In this document: piece by piece, positions 9,717-20,809 of the stretch
Position numbering within the stretch: position 1 is the first letter of the stretch
Layout of the letters: each line of letters starts with the position of its first letter
Source: Choristoneura fumiferana
Lineage: Eukaryota; Arthropoda; Insecta; Lepidoptera; Tortricidae
NCBI RefSeq assembly: GCF_025370935.1
Contig: NC_133493.1
Coordinates: forward strand, 8,489,094 to 8,553,093
Reading direction: 5' to 3'
DNA: 64,000 bases
Notes under the pieces: generated by a model
Seen by the model: the letters and a program-made list of their open reading frames with translations, nothing else
Databases searched by the model: none
What the model was told of the DNA's origin: nothing
Translations under genes and position numbers: made by a program

Positions 9717-12700
9717 ATGGAGGTGCTCATGTGCTTGCCGGTATTGTTTTTCTTCGGCGGTAACTTGGCGCCAGCTAACGCATTGGCTTACGACGGTAAG
9801 ATTTTTACTTTATTATCCAGTGGGCATCTTGCAAAATGTCTCCTTTTGTCTTTGTCTTATCTGAGAGTAATATAATATACGGGAAATATGCCTTGTCTAG
9901 TATACATTATGAAATGATTTTGATGTTAAATTAACATTTTAACAATCCAGGAATTGCTTACTCACACTTGTGAAGCATAATACTAAACTACAAAACTAAA
10001 ACTGTACTTATTAGTACTTATGGTATTACGCATTCATTTAGTACCTATCTGGTGACTATATCTTCCATGTATCTTCCTATAGAGTCCATGCTATGCCTGG
10101 TTTTAGAATAGAACCGGCCCATCTCTTATCATGTGATGACCGGATGGCACAGTGGTTAGGTTGGCCGGGGCAGATATTTGTATGAATAATATGAATGTTT
10201 GTTCTCGGATTTTGGATGTTTAATGTGTATTTAAGTATGTATTTATTTATATAAGTATGTTTATCTGTTGCCTAGTATCTGTAGTACAAGCTTTGCTTAG
10301 TTTGGGACTAGGTTGATTGGTGTCAAGTGTCCCGTGATATTTATTTATTTATGTGTGTTATTTAAGGCAATGTGATTGTGAGAGTGGGCAGGAACTATTG
10401 CCAACTACAAACTATACTCCAGCTCTGCGGTGTGAAGGGCAAAGGGAAATCACCGCACTGTTTTCCCAAAAAAGAACATACTATACGTTCACCCTGGAAA
10501 AATGTATAGTTCTTGCAGGATAGGGTTAGAATAATTCTTCACATTCGAGCATGCAATAGCTAGTACTAAATAAGGCAAAACAATATAATTATGTGAACAG
10601 ACAAAAAATAAATATCATGTTTTTTTCACAGTACATTGGCTCAGTGGACCACAGACTATAGACCGAGATATTTCATCACTGAAACAGAATATTGATATTT
10701 ATTGTTATCGAGGGACATCTAAGAACATTCTGGCTCTGTGGCAGACTGCTAGAGTAAGTAAAAAATAACCTGGAATTAAAAAGTACATAGTACAATACAA
10801 TACAATACAAAGACTCTGAAAACAGATAGAGAAAAAAATTACAAGATAAGCAATAGGCGGCCTTATCGGTTACGAGCGATCTCTTCCAGGTAACCTTTTT
10901 TACAGAAAGAGTAGATAGTATTAGAGTACAATGAAGAGTAAAGAAAGCATGAAAGAAGAACTTGAATGTTACAAACAAAATGGTTGCGAAGTTGCCACCT
11001 GTGCTGAAATACATATAGTGTTGTACTATTATTAAAGGGAACAAAATATTGTATGAAAAATATTATATTTTCTTTGCTAATTAATCTATTGCACTTCTAA
11101 TACCTTAATTATGCATGCGCGTGGAACTTTGATGGCCAAAATAAAATAAAAAAACCAAATGTACTTACACAAAAACAAATAATAATCGATTAAAAATAAA
11201 TGTTGACTTGATATTTTTTTATAATTTCTGAAAAGTACTATATTGTATTACATTTTTAGAAAAAAAAAGCTTTAAGTATTTAGAAAGCTGCTAACAGTAA
11301 TTAGTGCTCTCTTTTAATTTCAACTTTGTTTCTGTACTCAGTTTCATATCAGAATAAAAAATGACGAGTTCAGCCAGTACATTGGTGGGTCGCCGGAGGA
11401 AGTACACAAGGAATACACTGAGGACAGCTACGGCTGGTCGGTGGTCAGCCCGTTCCACAAGCGGACGTCCCGGACGATGGCCATTGACCTGTTCAACACC
11501 ACCTGCATGGCCATCAACACCAAGCATAAGCACAGCATTGAGCTGCAGATCATAAGTAAGTTCATCAGTTACATTAGGGTATCCATTGATTAATAAAAAC
11601 GTTTATGGAATACGGATAAAACAGGTCTCCTTCGTAATCCATAATATAGTTTGTCCTAAACTCAAATGCCATAACACTTTTGCCATAAATAAACACTTTT
11701 GACATATCATACTTTGGCCATAATGATCTTGCCGGTGAAATTCCTGGCACGTGAGGTATCCCATCTTAGGCCTCTAGGTTGGCAATGTGTCTGCAATACC
11801 CCTGTTGTTGCAGATGTTTATGGGCGGTGGTGATCTCTTACCATCAGGAGACCCACTTGCTCGTTTGCCATCCAGTCGAATAAAAAAAAATGTCCTAATA
11901 ATCAAAAGCCATAGTATCACATGTCCTAATACTCTTAATCCCTAATATTTTTTGTACTAATATAGTAAGACAAAACTTACGAACTAATAATATTAAAATC
12001 CATAATATTAAATGCTATAACAGAGCACTTGTTGGCAAACAGCTACTTGCGAGCCAGAAAAGTAGATTAAGTTAGAACTGAGACCCCAACAGTGACAAAC
12101 CGGTACCAGAAAAGTAAGTTAGGTTAGGTTGGAACTGCAACTCCTACAGAAAAGAACCGCAGCCAGAAAAGTAGGTTAGGTTAGGTTAGAACTGTGACCC
12201 AAACAAAAACAAACAGCAGCTAGAAGAGTAGGTTAGGTTAGAATTGCTGCTCAATATTAGGACAAAAATTATTATAGCATCTACATTATGGCAAAAGATC
12301 ATTATGACAAAAGTTGTTATTGTTTTTGAAATGAGGGCCAATAAGCATTAGTATATTCAATATTAGGGCAAAAAATATTATGGCATTTACATTAAACAAA
12401 ACATCATTATGACAAAAGTTGTTATGGATTTAAAAATTAGAACAAAAGATATTATGGATTCCAATATAAACCCGGATAAAACAAACTGCTGTGTGAACAT
12501 ACCTTAGTATAGGTGGGTATATGTACAGCCACCAGCACCAATATTTGACTTAGTGCGCCTGTTTTTTTCGTGATTGTGATGTGAACATACCTTTATTTCT
12601 ATTTACCTTAGATCCACGGCTTTCAGCCTATGGCACGGTTTTCAGCTGTCGCGTTTTGCCGACCGTGGCGGTCAAAGAGTTAAAAATGAAGTTTTCGGGT

Positions 12701-15700
12701 GCGCTGGACGTGATTTAAACCCCCCCTCCCCCCCTCCACATCTTTCAACCCCCGCGCATCTTTTGGCTACACATGCCGAGTATCAAGTATGCTATATGAA
12801 AATTTGAATAAAAAAGTCTGAATAGAAAAATTGTCTTAGCAACCCCCCGATGGTTTTAAAAGACCTATCCAACGACCCCACTTTACGTCTATGGGAGGTA
12901 CCCCAAAAAAAATTTTTTTACTTTTTTTTATTGTACCACTTTGTTGGCGTGACCGATATGTATATTCATGTCAAATTACAGCTTTCTAGTACTAACGGTC
13001 TCTGAGCTTATCCGCGGACAGACAGACATGGTGAAACTATAAGGGTTCCTAGTTGACTACGGAACCCTAAAAATTTGCCAAGTATTGGGGTCTGGTAATT
13101 GGGTGTTATTCCAGGGGTGGACATCTGGCGAGTGCTGCTGATGGTGGCAGGGCTGGTCACGGTGTGGGCGTCGCGGCCGCTCAGCAGCAACCCCGTGTTC
13201 TTCTACCTGTGCGGGGTGCTGCTCGGGGTCTCCGCTTCCTTCATGCTGCTGGTCTACTACGTCAGCAAATTGCTGCCCAGAGTAAGTCGAACATTATAGG
13301 GTGAGAAATCGTACACATTAAGGATTTGTATTTATCAGAGCTGTGTGTGTTAAATATAATATAACTAATAGAATAAGGTTGTGTTTTCACTAGAGATGTG
13401 CGAGGTAGCCAAGCTGATTGCGTGTAGCGGGCTTTTTTCTAATAAGCGAGCGGGGTGCGATCAAGCGGACTGAGTACTTCGCAAGACATTCCTCGCGAAC
13501 ATCCTTCTTTTGTTTTGTATATGGAAATCCTTGCTCCACTGGAGCTGCGCTGAGCGAGGACAGATAAATGAAGAATTTCTAATGGTTCACGATAAACACA
13601 TTCCTCGCAACGCACCCTTATACGTTTATTAGGTATTTAAAGTTTTTCCAAGGCAGTTGGTTTTTACAAGCTTTTATATAGTTTCACCTGTCCCATATGG
13701 TCTGTCTGTCAAATCTTGCAAGTTAAATTTGACCAACTTCCAGTAGTCAGATTGACTTGAAATTTGAAAAATTCATGTAAATCGCGTGACAATACAATAA
13801 TCTAATAGTGACATCCGGGTAGTCCGGCCAGGATTGTCTCCGCAGGACGGAACTCTTCAACGGTTAATAGCATCGACTTGAAATTTGGTATGCAAATGTA
13901 GTTTGGGTGACAATGCAAGTACAGCCAACAAAAAGTACAATCATCAAAAAAGCTTGTATTAATTTTTTTTTTTTATGGTTAGGTTATTTTTGTAATAACT
14001 CTTTTTTTGATGTGTGGTGTCATTGATATTTTTCTTTCTTCCATAATTTCTAAATTCCATTTAGTGGTTGTCTGGAAGAGATCGCTTTTAAGCAATAAGA
14101 CCGGCTATTGTTTACCCTGCATTTAGTGTCCATATAATAATAATTAATAAATAAAGATTTGTATTGTATTGTATTTGTGATTTCAGAAAACTCTGACATA
14201 CGGGGTGCTGATTGGCGGGTGGACGGTCGGCGTGTACATATTCCAGCAGCTGTGGGAGAACGTGCGCTCCATAGTACTGTCCTACCAGACTTACGTGTTC
14301 TGGTACACGCTGGCAACAGGCTTTGTGAGCTTCGTGGTCTGCTACCGGGTGGGGCCGCCCACGGACAGGCGGAGCAGGAACCTGGTCATGTGGACTTTGC
14401 AGGTTGGTTATGGAGGTCGGCAGTAGGGTCGATCGATAATCGATCGATGGTATATTGTATTCCAATCCAATTTATGAAAAGTGTAACCAAAGACGCCGTT
14501 AACCCGACCACAGACATTTACTGATGTGAAAAGCTAGAAGCTATTGCAAAATAATTCATCTGTTCAGTAAATCGATTAATTCATTAATTGAATAGATCAA
14601 AGTATTTTTGTCTATTTTATTATTTACAATACTTGATTTAATACCAAAGATTGTTTATTCAATTACAAAAGCAGTAAATATTTTTTATTTTTAATATAAG
14701 TAAATAAAAATCGCTTATTCATCTATTTTTAACCCGTCGCGCGACCAACGACATTTCTGGGTAATTTTGGACTAGTACCCTATGTTAAAGGGTGAACGGA
14801 ACTAGTAACAAAAGTTGACTAATCACGAGTACTTACTTACATACGCGCCACTGTGGCGCGCAGGGCGGGACAAAATGGACGGGTTAAAATGACAAATTTT
14901 CCACCATCTCTACGCTAGTCTATGCTACTACAGATTATACCCATGTTTCATTCAAGAAATAACGCCAGATTTTGACGAAGATTTTTCAAATGAAAAATAA
15001 ATATTGATTGTGAAAAAAGTGATTAGACGTCTAGTTAAAAGACAAGAAGTTTATACAAGAATTTTGATGAAATCGGTTTGTTTACACTTATAATAAATTG
15101 GATTGGTATAACGTATAGATTGGAACAGTCGACGTCGATCTATAGTTTCTACTAGGCCAATCGCTTGATGGGGGAATGCAGCAGATCGATCGTTGCTACT
15201 AGACCAATTAGTGTATCCGTCGATCAGCCAACGCTACCATACCAACCGATCGATGGTATCGAACGATCAATTAGCTTCAGTTATCTTGAGTAAGCTAGTT
15301 TAGAAAGGAAGATAAATACGAACTTTGCTGGCAAAACATAATTGAATAGATCTGTACATATAATGAATAACCCCCCCCCCCTCCTTGGCAGGGTGTGGGC
15401 GTGCTGATGATATTTTTCAGCAGCTCGTACCAGGAGGCGAGCGCGGCCGCGGTGTTGCTGGCACTACTCGTCAAGTACTTCCCGCAGTCCGTGCTCAACG
15501 CCGTGCAGGGATACTGGTCAGTACAAACCCTAAATAGGAGCTTCAGCCCAATATCCTCTCGTTTTAAGAGGAGGTCTGTGCTCAACTGTCACGTTTATAG
15601 GACGTTTATGCTTAGATAAACATAGAAAAGTGAAGACAAGGTTAAGTATGATTCGTTTACTTCTGCAGACAAGCCTAGGATTCCTAGGAACGAGGTTTTT

Positions 15701-17686
15701 TTTTACATAAAGCTGACCTTTGATTGACTCCTACTTATCTCACCTCATGAAAAGAACAGATGAGGCTAAAAGTGTATCCCACTGGTTCAGTAACAGCGTA
15801 TACCCTTGCCTAGCCTTGAAGAGTTCTAGGTTGTATGTATCTATCCGGAAATACAGACGATGGGAGCGAATTCCATTTCTCAGCAGTTCCCATTATGAAA
15901 GATGAAGTGAACGCGACCAATGGATTACTAACTACATAAGAGTGAGGGGCACATCGCTCGCAGAACAGATAACCGTTGGGGGAGAGAAGTTCTGGAGTGG
16001 CGACCGCGAATCGAAAGACGAACCGATTGCAGGCCGCCCACTAGGTGGACTGATGGCATCGTGAGAGTAGCGGGCATCCGGTGGCAAGTGGCGAGTTGTC
16101 ATTCTAAGGGGGAGGCCTTTGTTCAGCAGTGGACGTCTTCCGGCCGATGGTGAAGGGTGAAGACACTCCCCTCGTCTAGATGACCTGTGAAAAATTTTCT
16201 AATCATGACTAACTTCCTTTGGCAGGCGTCGCAGGTTCCCGCCCAGGCCGCGGCTGCTGACGAGCGAGGAGTACTACGAAGAGGGCGCGCGCGAGACCAA
16301 GCACGCGCTCGAGAACCTGAGGAAGTACTGCTCCAGCCCCGACTGCGCTCAGTGGAGGATCATGCTCAAGCTTAACGACTCCAAGAGGTTGGTCTCACAC
16401 TAGAGTTCCCAACCGTTTACCTTTACTTGCCCGAATTTCACTTGCCATACCAACGTTTGCCATAAAATATATAGAACCGTGCTGTTTTCAGGATTTTTTA
16501 AAATGTCATCATATATAATGCAGTAGGTTAGGTTAGGTTAGTTTAATATCAACTCTGAAGAAATTACTATTTCAGAAATAGATTACTTTATGGCAAATGA
16601 AAATTCTAGAAACGATACATTCGGGCATATGAAATTCGGGCAAACGATAGAGAAAAGTTCCCAACATGGGGGCCACGCTCTACTAAACGATTGTATCGTT
16701 CCAACTTAAGGCCCGTGGTCGCGGCCAGCGGTCATCGCTAGATGTTGTCACTGTCAGCTTTGCTTAGTTTGGGACTAGGTCAATTGGTGTCAAATGTCCC
16801 ATGATTTTTTTTTTTTTTTTACTGTTCGCGACCGCGTTGCGCCTACTTCGCTCATACAATATTGATGGGTCAGAGTGGGCTTTGTTTGTATGTATGTCCA
16901 TTCCTTTGGTACTCGCTGCAGCCTAAACGGCTGGACGGATTTTAACATACATATAATAAGGGATCATTAGATTCGTCATAACTGTCGGAGTGACATAGGG
17001 TATCAGTATCAGTATATTGTTTCAACTGACGCCCGCGAAAAAAAAGATGGCGGGGAAGTAAAAAAAAAATGTATTGTAACAATATAATATGTGGGAACTA
17101 TGGCAAGCCCTCTCATTCTGAGGGGAGGCCTGTGCCCTGCAGTGGGACGTATATAGGCTGGGATGATGATGATGAACAATATAATATGGATATCAAATGA
17201 AAGCTAAAAATTAGCCCATTCTAAGTTTATTATATGGGTTATGTTATAATACTTTAAATCTACCATTTTTGCAGAAATATCAAAAAAAGTGTGAAATAAA
17301 ACTATAAATAAAAAAAAGCAATAAGCCCAACTACCTTAAAAATACTTAAAAGAAGTAAACAAGTCTAGTGGGGGTGGAACTGTTAAGTAGCTAACCTAAA
17401 GTTCAACAGGTAGGACCAGCTTAAAAAATCTTAGTACCTACCTAATATTGTGTGTGCCTTCATATTGTGTTGTATTATAGTTTTATAGTGAACCACCTCC
17501 CACAGGTTCGCATCGTTCGTGGAAGGCGAGTCGCACCTCAGCGACGAAGAAGTGTTAGGCTACGAGGCTTATGCCTTCAGCACGGAGCCGCGCCGCAAGC
17601 CCGCGGCCAACTCGACCGCCATCGCCAGCCAGCTGGACTTCTCGGACGATGACGATGATGATGACATCACTGACGATGAGGTGTGA
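9717..17686 (+). CDS. Nemp: NEMP/TMEM194 family nuclear envelope integral membrane protein, complete
   Basis: Eight exons join in frame to about 421 aa: 9717-9795, 10632-10753, 11342-11555, 13115-13281, 14187-14402, 15392-15516, 16226-16387 and 17506-17686 (stop TGA). Every intron is GT-AG and the phases agree. Residues 1-24 form a signal peptide (MEVLMCLPVLFFF). Residues 27-138 form the lumenal domain, with INVYCY-like IDIYCYRGTSKN and a FNTTCM glycosylation site. About five membrane helices follow in residues 140-305 (for example VLLMVAGLVTVWAS, FFYLCGVLLGVSASFMLLVYY, YGVLIGGWTVGVYIF). The nucleoplasmic tail holds SEEYYEEGARETKHALENLR and ends in a seven-Asp run. The family lies in the inner nuclear membrane. 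It supports envelope stiffness and germ-cell function. The length fits the family, and the start is favoured by the signal peptide. Introns are filled with repeats. Confidence 0.93.
10136..10352 (+). mobile_element. tRNA-derived SINE with B box deleted
   Basis: It begins with ACCGGATGGCACAGTGGTTAG, which carries a polymerase III A box (TGGCACAGTGG). It then jumps to GGCCGGGGCAG, so the segment with the B box, seen in the related copy at 45552-45703, is missing. The body (GTATGAATAATATGAATGTT) and the tail GGTGTCAAGTGTCCC with ATTTATTTATTTA follow. It lies in Nemp intron 1. Tail pieces recur near 16755, 29215 (minus) and 48155. Confidence 0.75.
10789..10905 (-). mobile_element. LINE 3' end fragment in Nemp intron 2
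   Basis: AATACAATACAATACAAAGAC followed by AATAGGCGGCCTTATCG matches the tails at about 60290-60425 and 63795-63910. The orientation and the CAATA repeat suggest the 3' end of a minus-strand LINE. Confidence 0.6.
11630..12480. repeat. AT-rich satellite-like repeat block interrupted by a LINE/SINE tail
   Basis: Short motifs such as TTATGGCAAAAG, CATTATGACAAAAGTTGTTA and ATTAGGACAAAA recur in both orientations. Between 12040 and 12240 a unit of about 60 bp repeats three or four times. Each repeat includes CCAGAAAAGTAGGTTAGG. It contains short GGTTAGGTTAGGTTAG runs. A dispersed element (about 11735-11890) interrupts the left part. A relative lies at about 16430-16680 in Nemp intron 7. Confidence 0.6.
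11735..11892 (+). mobile_element. Dispersed element with poly(A)-like end (copy 1)
   Basis: It carries TTAGGCCTCTAGGTTGGCAA, GGGCGGTGGTGATCTCTTAC and ACTTGCTCGTTTGCCATCC and ends in a run of A. The same sequence lies inverted at about 41783-41960. The A-rich end suggests a retroposon. Confidence 0.65.
12735..13080. repeat. Dispersed repeat ending in TACGGAACCCTAAAAA
   Basis: It contains GACAGACAGACATGGTGAAAC, AAGGGTTCCTAGTTGACTAC and GGAACCCTAAAAA. Related ends occur near 54717, 55205 and (minus) 60538. It sits just before Nemp exon 4 and is not coding. Confidence 0.5.
13665..13960 (-). repeat. Dispersed repeat R-A, copy 1 (Nemp intron 4)
   Basis: It holds TTTCACCTGTCCC, ATTGTCTCCGCAGGACGGAA and ACTTGAAATTTGGTATGCAA. 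The same order appears at 58322-58625. The inverse order appears at 34934-35254 and 37801-38325. It has no open frame and is probably a non-autonomous transposon family. Confidence 0.7.
15697..16155 (+). mobile_element. RTE-like LINE C-terminal and tail fragment (Nemp intron 6)
   Basis: From about 15945 the translation reads GHIARRTDNRWGREVLEWRP and then RWTDGIVRVAG. This is the usual end of an RTE reverse-transcriptase protein. It is followed by GGCCTTTGTTCAGCAGTGGA and CGTCTTCCGGC. The 5' part (15697-15900) is a degenerate tail of another copy. It is 5'-truncated and non-functional. Confidence 0.75.
16840..17440 (-). repeat. Dispersed repeat R-B, copy 1 (Nemp intron 7)
   Basis: It contains GCAGCCTAAACGGCTGGACG, TCGTCATAACTGTCGGAG and AAATGAAAGCTAAAAATTAG. 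The same blocks occur in inverse order near 33090-33545. An RTE tail (about 17095-17185, CCTGTGCCCTGCAGTGGGAC) interrupts it. Confidence 0.6.
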
Positions 17687-18044
17687 GACACAGGAACTTT
17701 GAATGCCAGCTGAGTGTATCGTCACTCCATAGAGTGGGACACTGCTGACTGTTCTGGACTAGCGAGTCGTGACCGCACGAAATGGCGGAAAATAAAAAAA
17801 ATAGGATTGTCAATACATTTCACAGATAAAAAAACCTTTGTTCCCCGTAAATATCCAGCATGGGCAGGGTCTAAATTATTTCTTAATAAATCGCCGAGCC
17901 CTTGCCCAGAAATTCGGGGTATACATAGGATCCTTAACAATTGCAGCTGGATTTTGGAAATGTAATATACTCGTAAATGTTATATTTTACGATTTATCCA
18001 TTAAATTGAGCAGATTCAGTTTTTGTTACTAGATATTTGTAATC

Positions 18045-18050
18045 AATAAA
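18045..18050 (+). terminator. Candidate poly(A) signal of Nemp
   Basis: AATAAA lies 359 bases after the Nemp stop codon, in AT-rich DNA. It is the first good match downstream on that strand. Confidence 0.5.
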
Positions 18051-19380
18051 CTTCTTGTAAATAACGTTTGACGTTATTAATGTTTAATCGCAGAAAGAGT
18101 TGTTTTCCGTTTTGTAAAATTTTAGGTAGTGTGATTTGCTACAATGTTAAAAAATATCGTCTAATTGAAAGCACATAACAATGTCAATTCAATTCTGATT
18201 TTGAAATAGGTTAAAATGAAATTGCAGCATAAGGTTAAACTTCTTGCAAAGTCGTTTGCAAGTGAACACCATACTTTATGGATAAGGTTAAACAAAAGAA
18301 AGGACTGATTAGGTAGTTTTATACTAAGGTAAAAAGCAAATGCTACCTTTTTTGGCATTGTCCAAATGTTGTTCAAGTTGTTGTAATAAAACCATTTTCA
18401 TTAGTTAGTAACATTTTAATTATAATAAAGATTCTCATTGTTTTATATTCATATTACTTAGGCTAGCACCACTTTAATTGTAAAAAAATAATATTTGTAC
18501 AAAATATTCATCTTCATGTGTTTATTGATCTTCAGTAATATTAGTTTAGTTATCTATTTTGTGTGACATGATTTAATTTATTATAAGAGTTTGAATGTTT
18601 AACTGAATATGAATAAAGTTATATTTATTCAATTAACAGCTGTATAATTTCTTTGTAAAATTATTATATTTAGTACATCACACTTAAAGCACCTATATTA
18701 AAATAAATTAATACTATTCAGTAAATAATTAACTTCTGGGGCAGTGTTTAACAATACATAATAATATGCCTCAATTATATTTGAAAAAGATCTTACAAAA
18801 CGTTATTTTGAACAATGTCATGTATGGCACAATGTTTAACCTTTTAACCTTATAGGACTAAACCAGAAATAGTGAATGGACCACCTCTTTTAATGCACCT
18901 GATATTTGTGCATAGGTACTTGTCGGAAAGTTTTGAACTATTCACAACTATTACATAGACATTTTATAAGGAATGTAGACGCGATTTCCTGTAATAAGCT
19001 CTCGATAATTCGCAACATGCGTCATGGTGACGGATTGATATATTTCGGTAAATGGGTCGAAATATTGAAAGCTCACAAAAGGGAATAGCAATCTATATAC
19101 CCTTTAAAATATGTTTAATTTCTTGTCTCGTTTGGACTTTAATAAGTACAAAAATTACATTGGTAAGACTACATTACAACCGGAATGTTAATATCGTTCG
19201 AGACTCGTCGGTTTTTTTTGTTTCCCTGAAGTCAAATGAGAAGAAAAAGAAAACCGATCTTTTGTTTCGAGTTTTAGTGGATATTAATGTGACTTTGTTT
19301 CCTCCGAAGAGCACGCTCACGTTACCGGTCGTAAGGATGTCTAAACATGATCTGAAAGCGAATTTGCTGTCGTAGCCTTA
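18051..19380. other. AT-rich intergenic stretch; no gene seen
   Basis: Many short open frames occur but none shows recognisable motifs, exon-like composition or splice signals. Additional AATAAA hexamers (for example near 18424 and 18611) occur by base composition. Confidence 0.4.
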
Positions 19381-19384
19381 GGGC

Positions 19385-19500
19385 CTGGCCCTTTACTACG
19401 AAGTGCAAAATTCGAACTTCGTGTTTTACCGTCCCGCTCACGCTTATATTATTTAAAACAAGAATGAGAGGGACGGTACGATGCGAATTTAGTAGTAGCC
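19385..19500. mobile_element. Palindromic MITE, family 2 (GGGCTACTACG), degenerate copy
   Basis: TTACTACGAA at the left and TAGTAGCCCC at the right enclose inverted GTTTTACCGTCCC and GGGACGGTACGA arms. Better copies are at 27944-28291, 28447-28569 and 53037-53166. Degenerate family 1 MITE sequence follows at once (about 19500-19610). Confidence 0.65.
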
Positions 19501-19990
19501 CCTCTGTTTCACTGTTTATTCTGTTTTCCAATCTTTATTCGGACAAAACAAACAGAGACGGCACCCCAAATATATGTCATATAAAAATTATTAATGAGTG
19601 GTGAGTTGGGGACACCCTTAATATCCGAAGATTGTCAAGGTAGTATTTAGCCACATTCACATTTATCTGACGCGTTGTGTGTGTGTCGTGACGCATCAGA
19701 ACAGCATGGGCTTGGTACATTTAATATCCTCGTGAGTCCTCGCGTACTTTGTAAAGAACAAATGAACACAAAGAATAACGGCCAAAGTATACTTTATAAA
19801 GCACAAATTGTTAATTTAAACAAAGAATTTAATTTAATTTAATTTATTTTAAAAATGTTTAATTAATATCTTCTCTTCTTCTCTTTTAAAATATGGCTTT
19901 TCTGTCCTAATTAATAGGACAATTTCGCCAGTGTCAAAGTAAACTCTCTTTGAGAGGCACGTTGTACGGTGGTTGTAGTTTTTGCAACCT

Positions 19991-20206
19991 GATAGTAAAA
20001 TTTCAGAAACCACGTGGAGACCACTTGCGCATTAAAAAATGTCAGACACGAGAGCAATAAAGAATTTTGTGATCACTGTTCACTGTTAAGGTTAATCGCC
20101 GCATAAAACACTATCAAAATTATAATTTAACTAGCCAAAGAAACAGAAATAGCAAAATTAGATATTGTCTACATCCGCCATGTTCGAATGCTACAAATCG
20201 AAACCC
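19991..20206 (-). repeat. Dispersed repeat R-C, copy 1
   Basis: About 215 bases, including GTTCACTGTTAAGGTTAATC, GCCGCATAAAACACTATCAA and CATCCGCCATGTTCGAATGC, recur in inverse orientation at 53981-54190 with only scattered changes. Confidence 0.75.
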
Positions 20207-20431
20207 TTTAATTAATATCCAAAATAAAGCTGCTGACATTTCTAGGTTTTAAGTACCTACTACATCTATTAAAAAAGGTTAGGACACAAGAGGATATAGT
20301 TGCGTTCATGCAGCGTGTTTTGACGGCTTGTGCTGTCTCTCTCCACCCCATATTATTCGTATGAAACAGATTATTTGACACGTTATCACGTCACGCCAGA
20401 CAAATGTGTGGCAGATTGTGGCAAGTGTTGT

Positions 20432-20519
20432 CTAGGAGCGAGCACGGCTGGCCTTTTTGGACTTGTCGAGCGTCTGCGGCGGCGGGGGCGGCTTGGCCGA
20501 CAGGTGGCGGCTGTACAGG
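20432..20519 (-). CDS. Possible terminal coding exon of an unidentified gene
   Basis: On the minus strand a good acceptor (TTTATTTGCAG) is followed by an open stretch. Its translation starts LYSRHLSAKPPPPPQ and then TLDKSKKASRARS, with stop TAG at 20434-20432. Nearly all third codon positions are G or C, unlike the surrounding AT-rich DNA but like the Nemp and myosin exons. I do not recognise the protein. The Pro-run and Lys/Arg-rich end give no function. No upstream exon was found on the minus strand toward higher coordinates. An alternative frame is open across the splice site, so this call is tentative. Confidence 0.4.
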
Positions 20520-20809
20520 CTGCAAATAAATGCATACAGTTATTACACGCTTGTCACGATGCACATAGGCGATCGCTGACATCTTAGTTAGCCTCAGTGT
20601 AGCTAGATGGCGCTTTCCTCAATAAGGGATCTCTGAGCAGAATGACGGACGAATTCTAGAGGTCGCCACCGTAGTTTTCTCTTGACTTATTTATTTACGT
20701 AATAATATGTATTTAATATTTATTTATTATTTACTTATTTATTTTATAAAAGTAGGCATTTTATTACACTCATTTACTACACGAGTTGTACGACTAAATA
20801 TATCATAAC

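Noticed and set aside
12120..12240. Telomere or subtelomere
   Set aside because: Only two or three TTAGG units per repeat, inside a gene intron with unique sequence on both sides.
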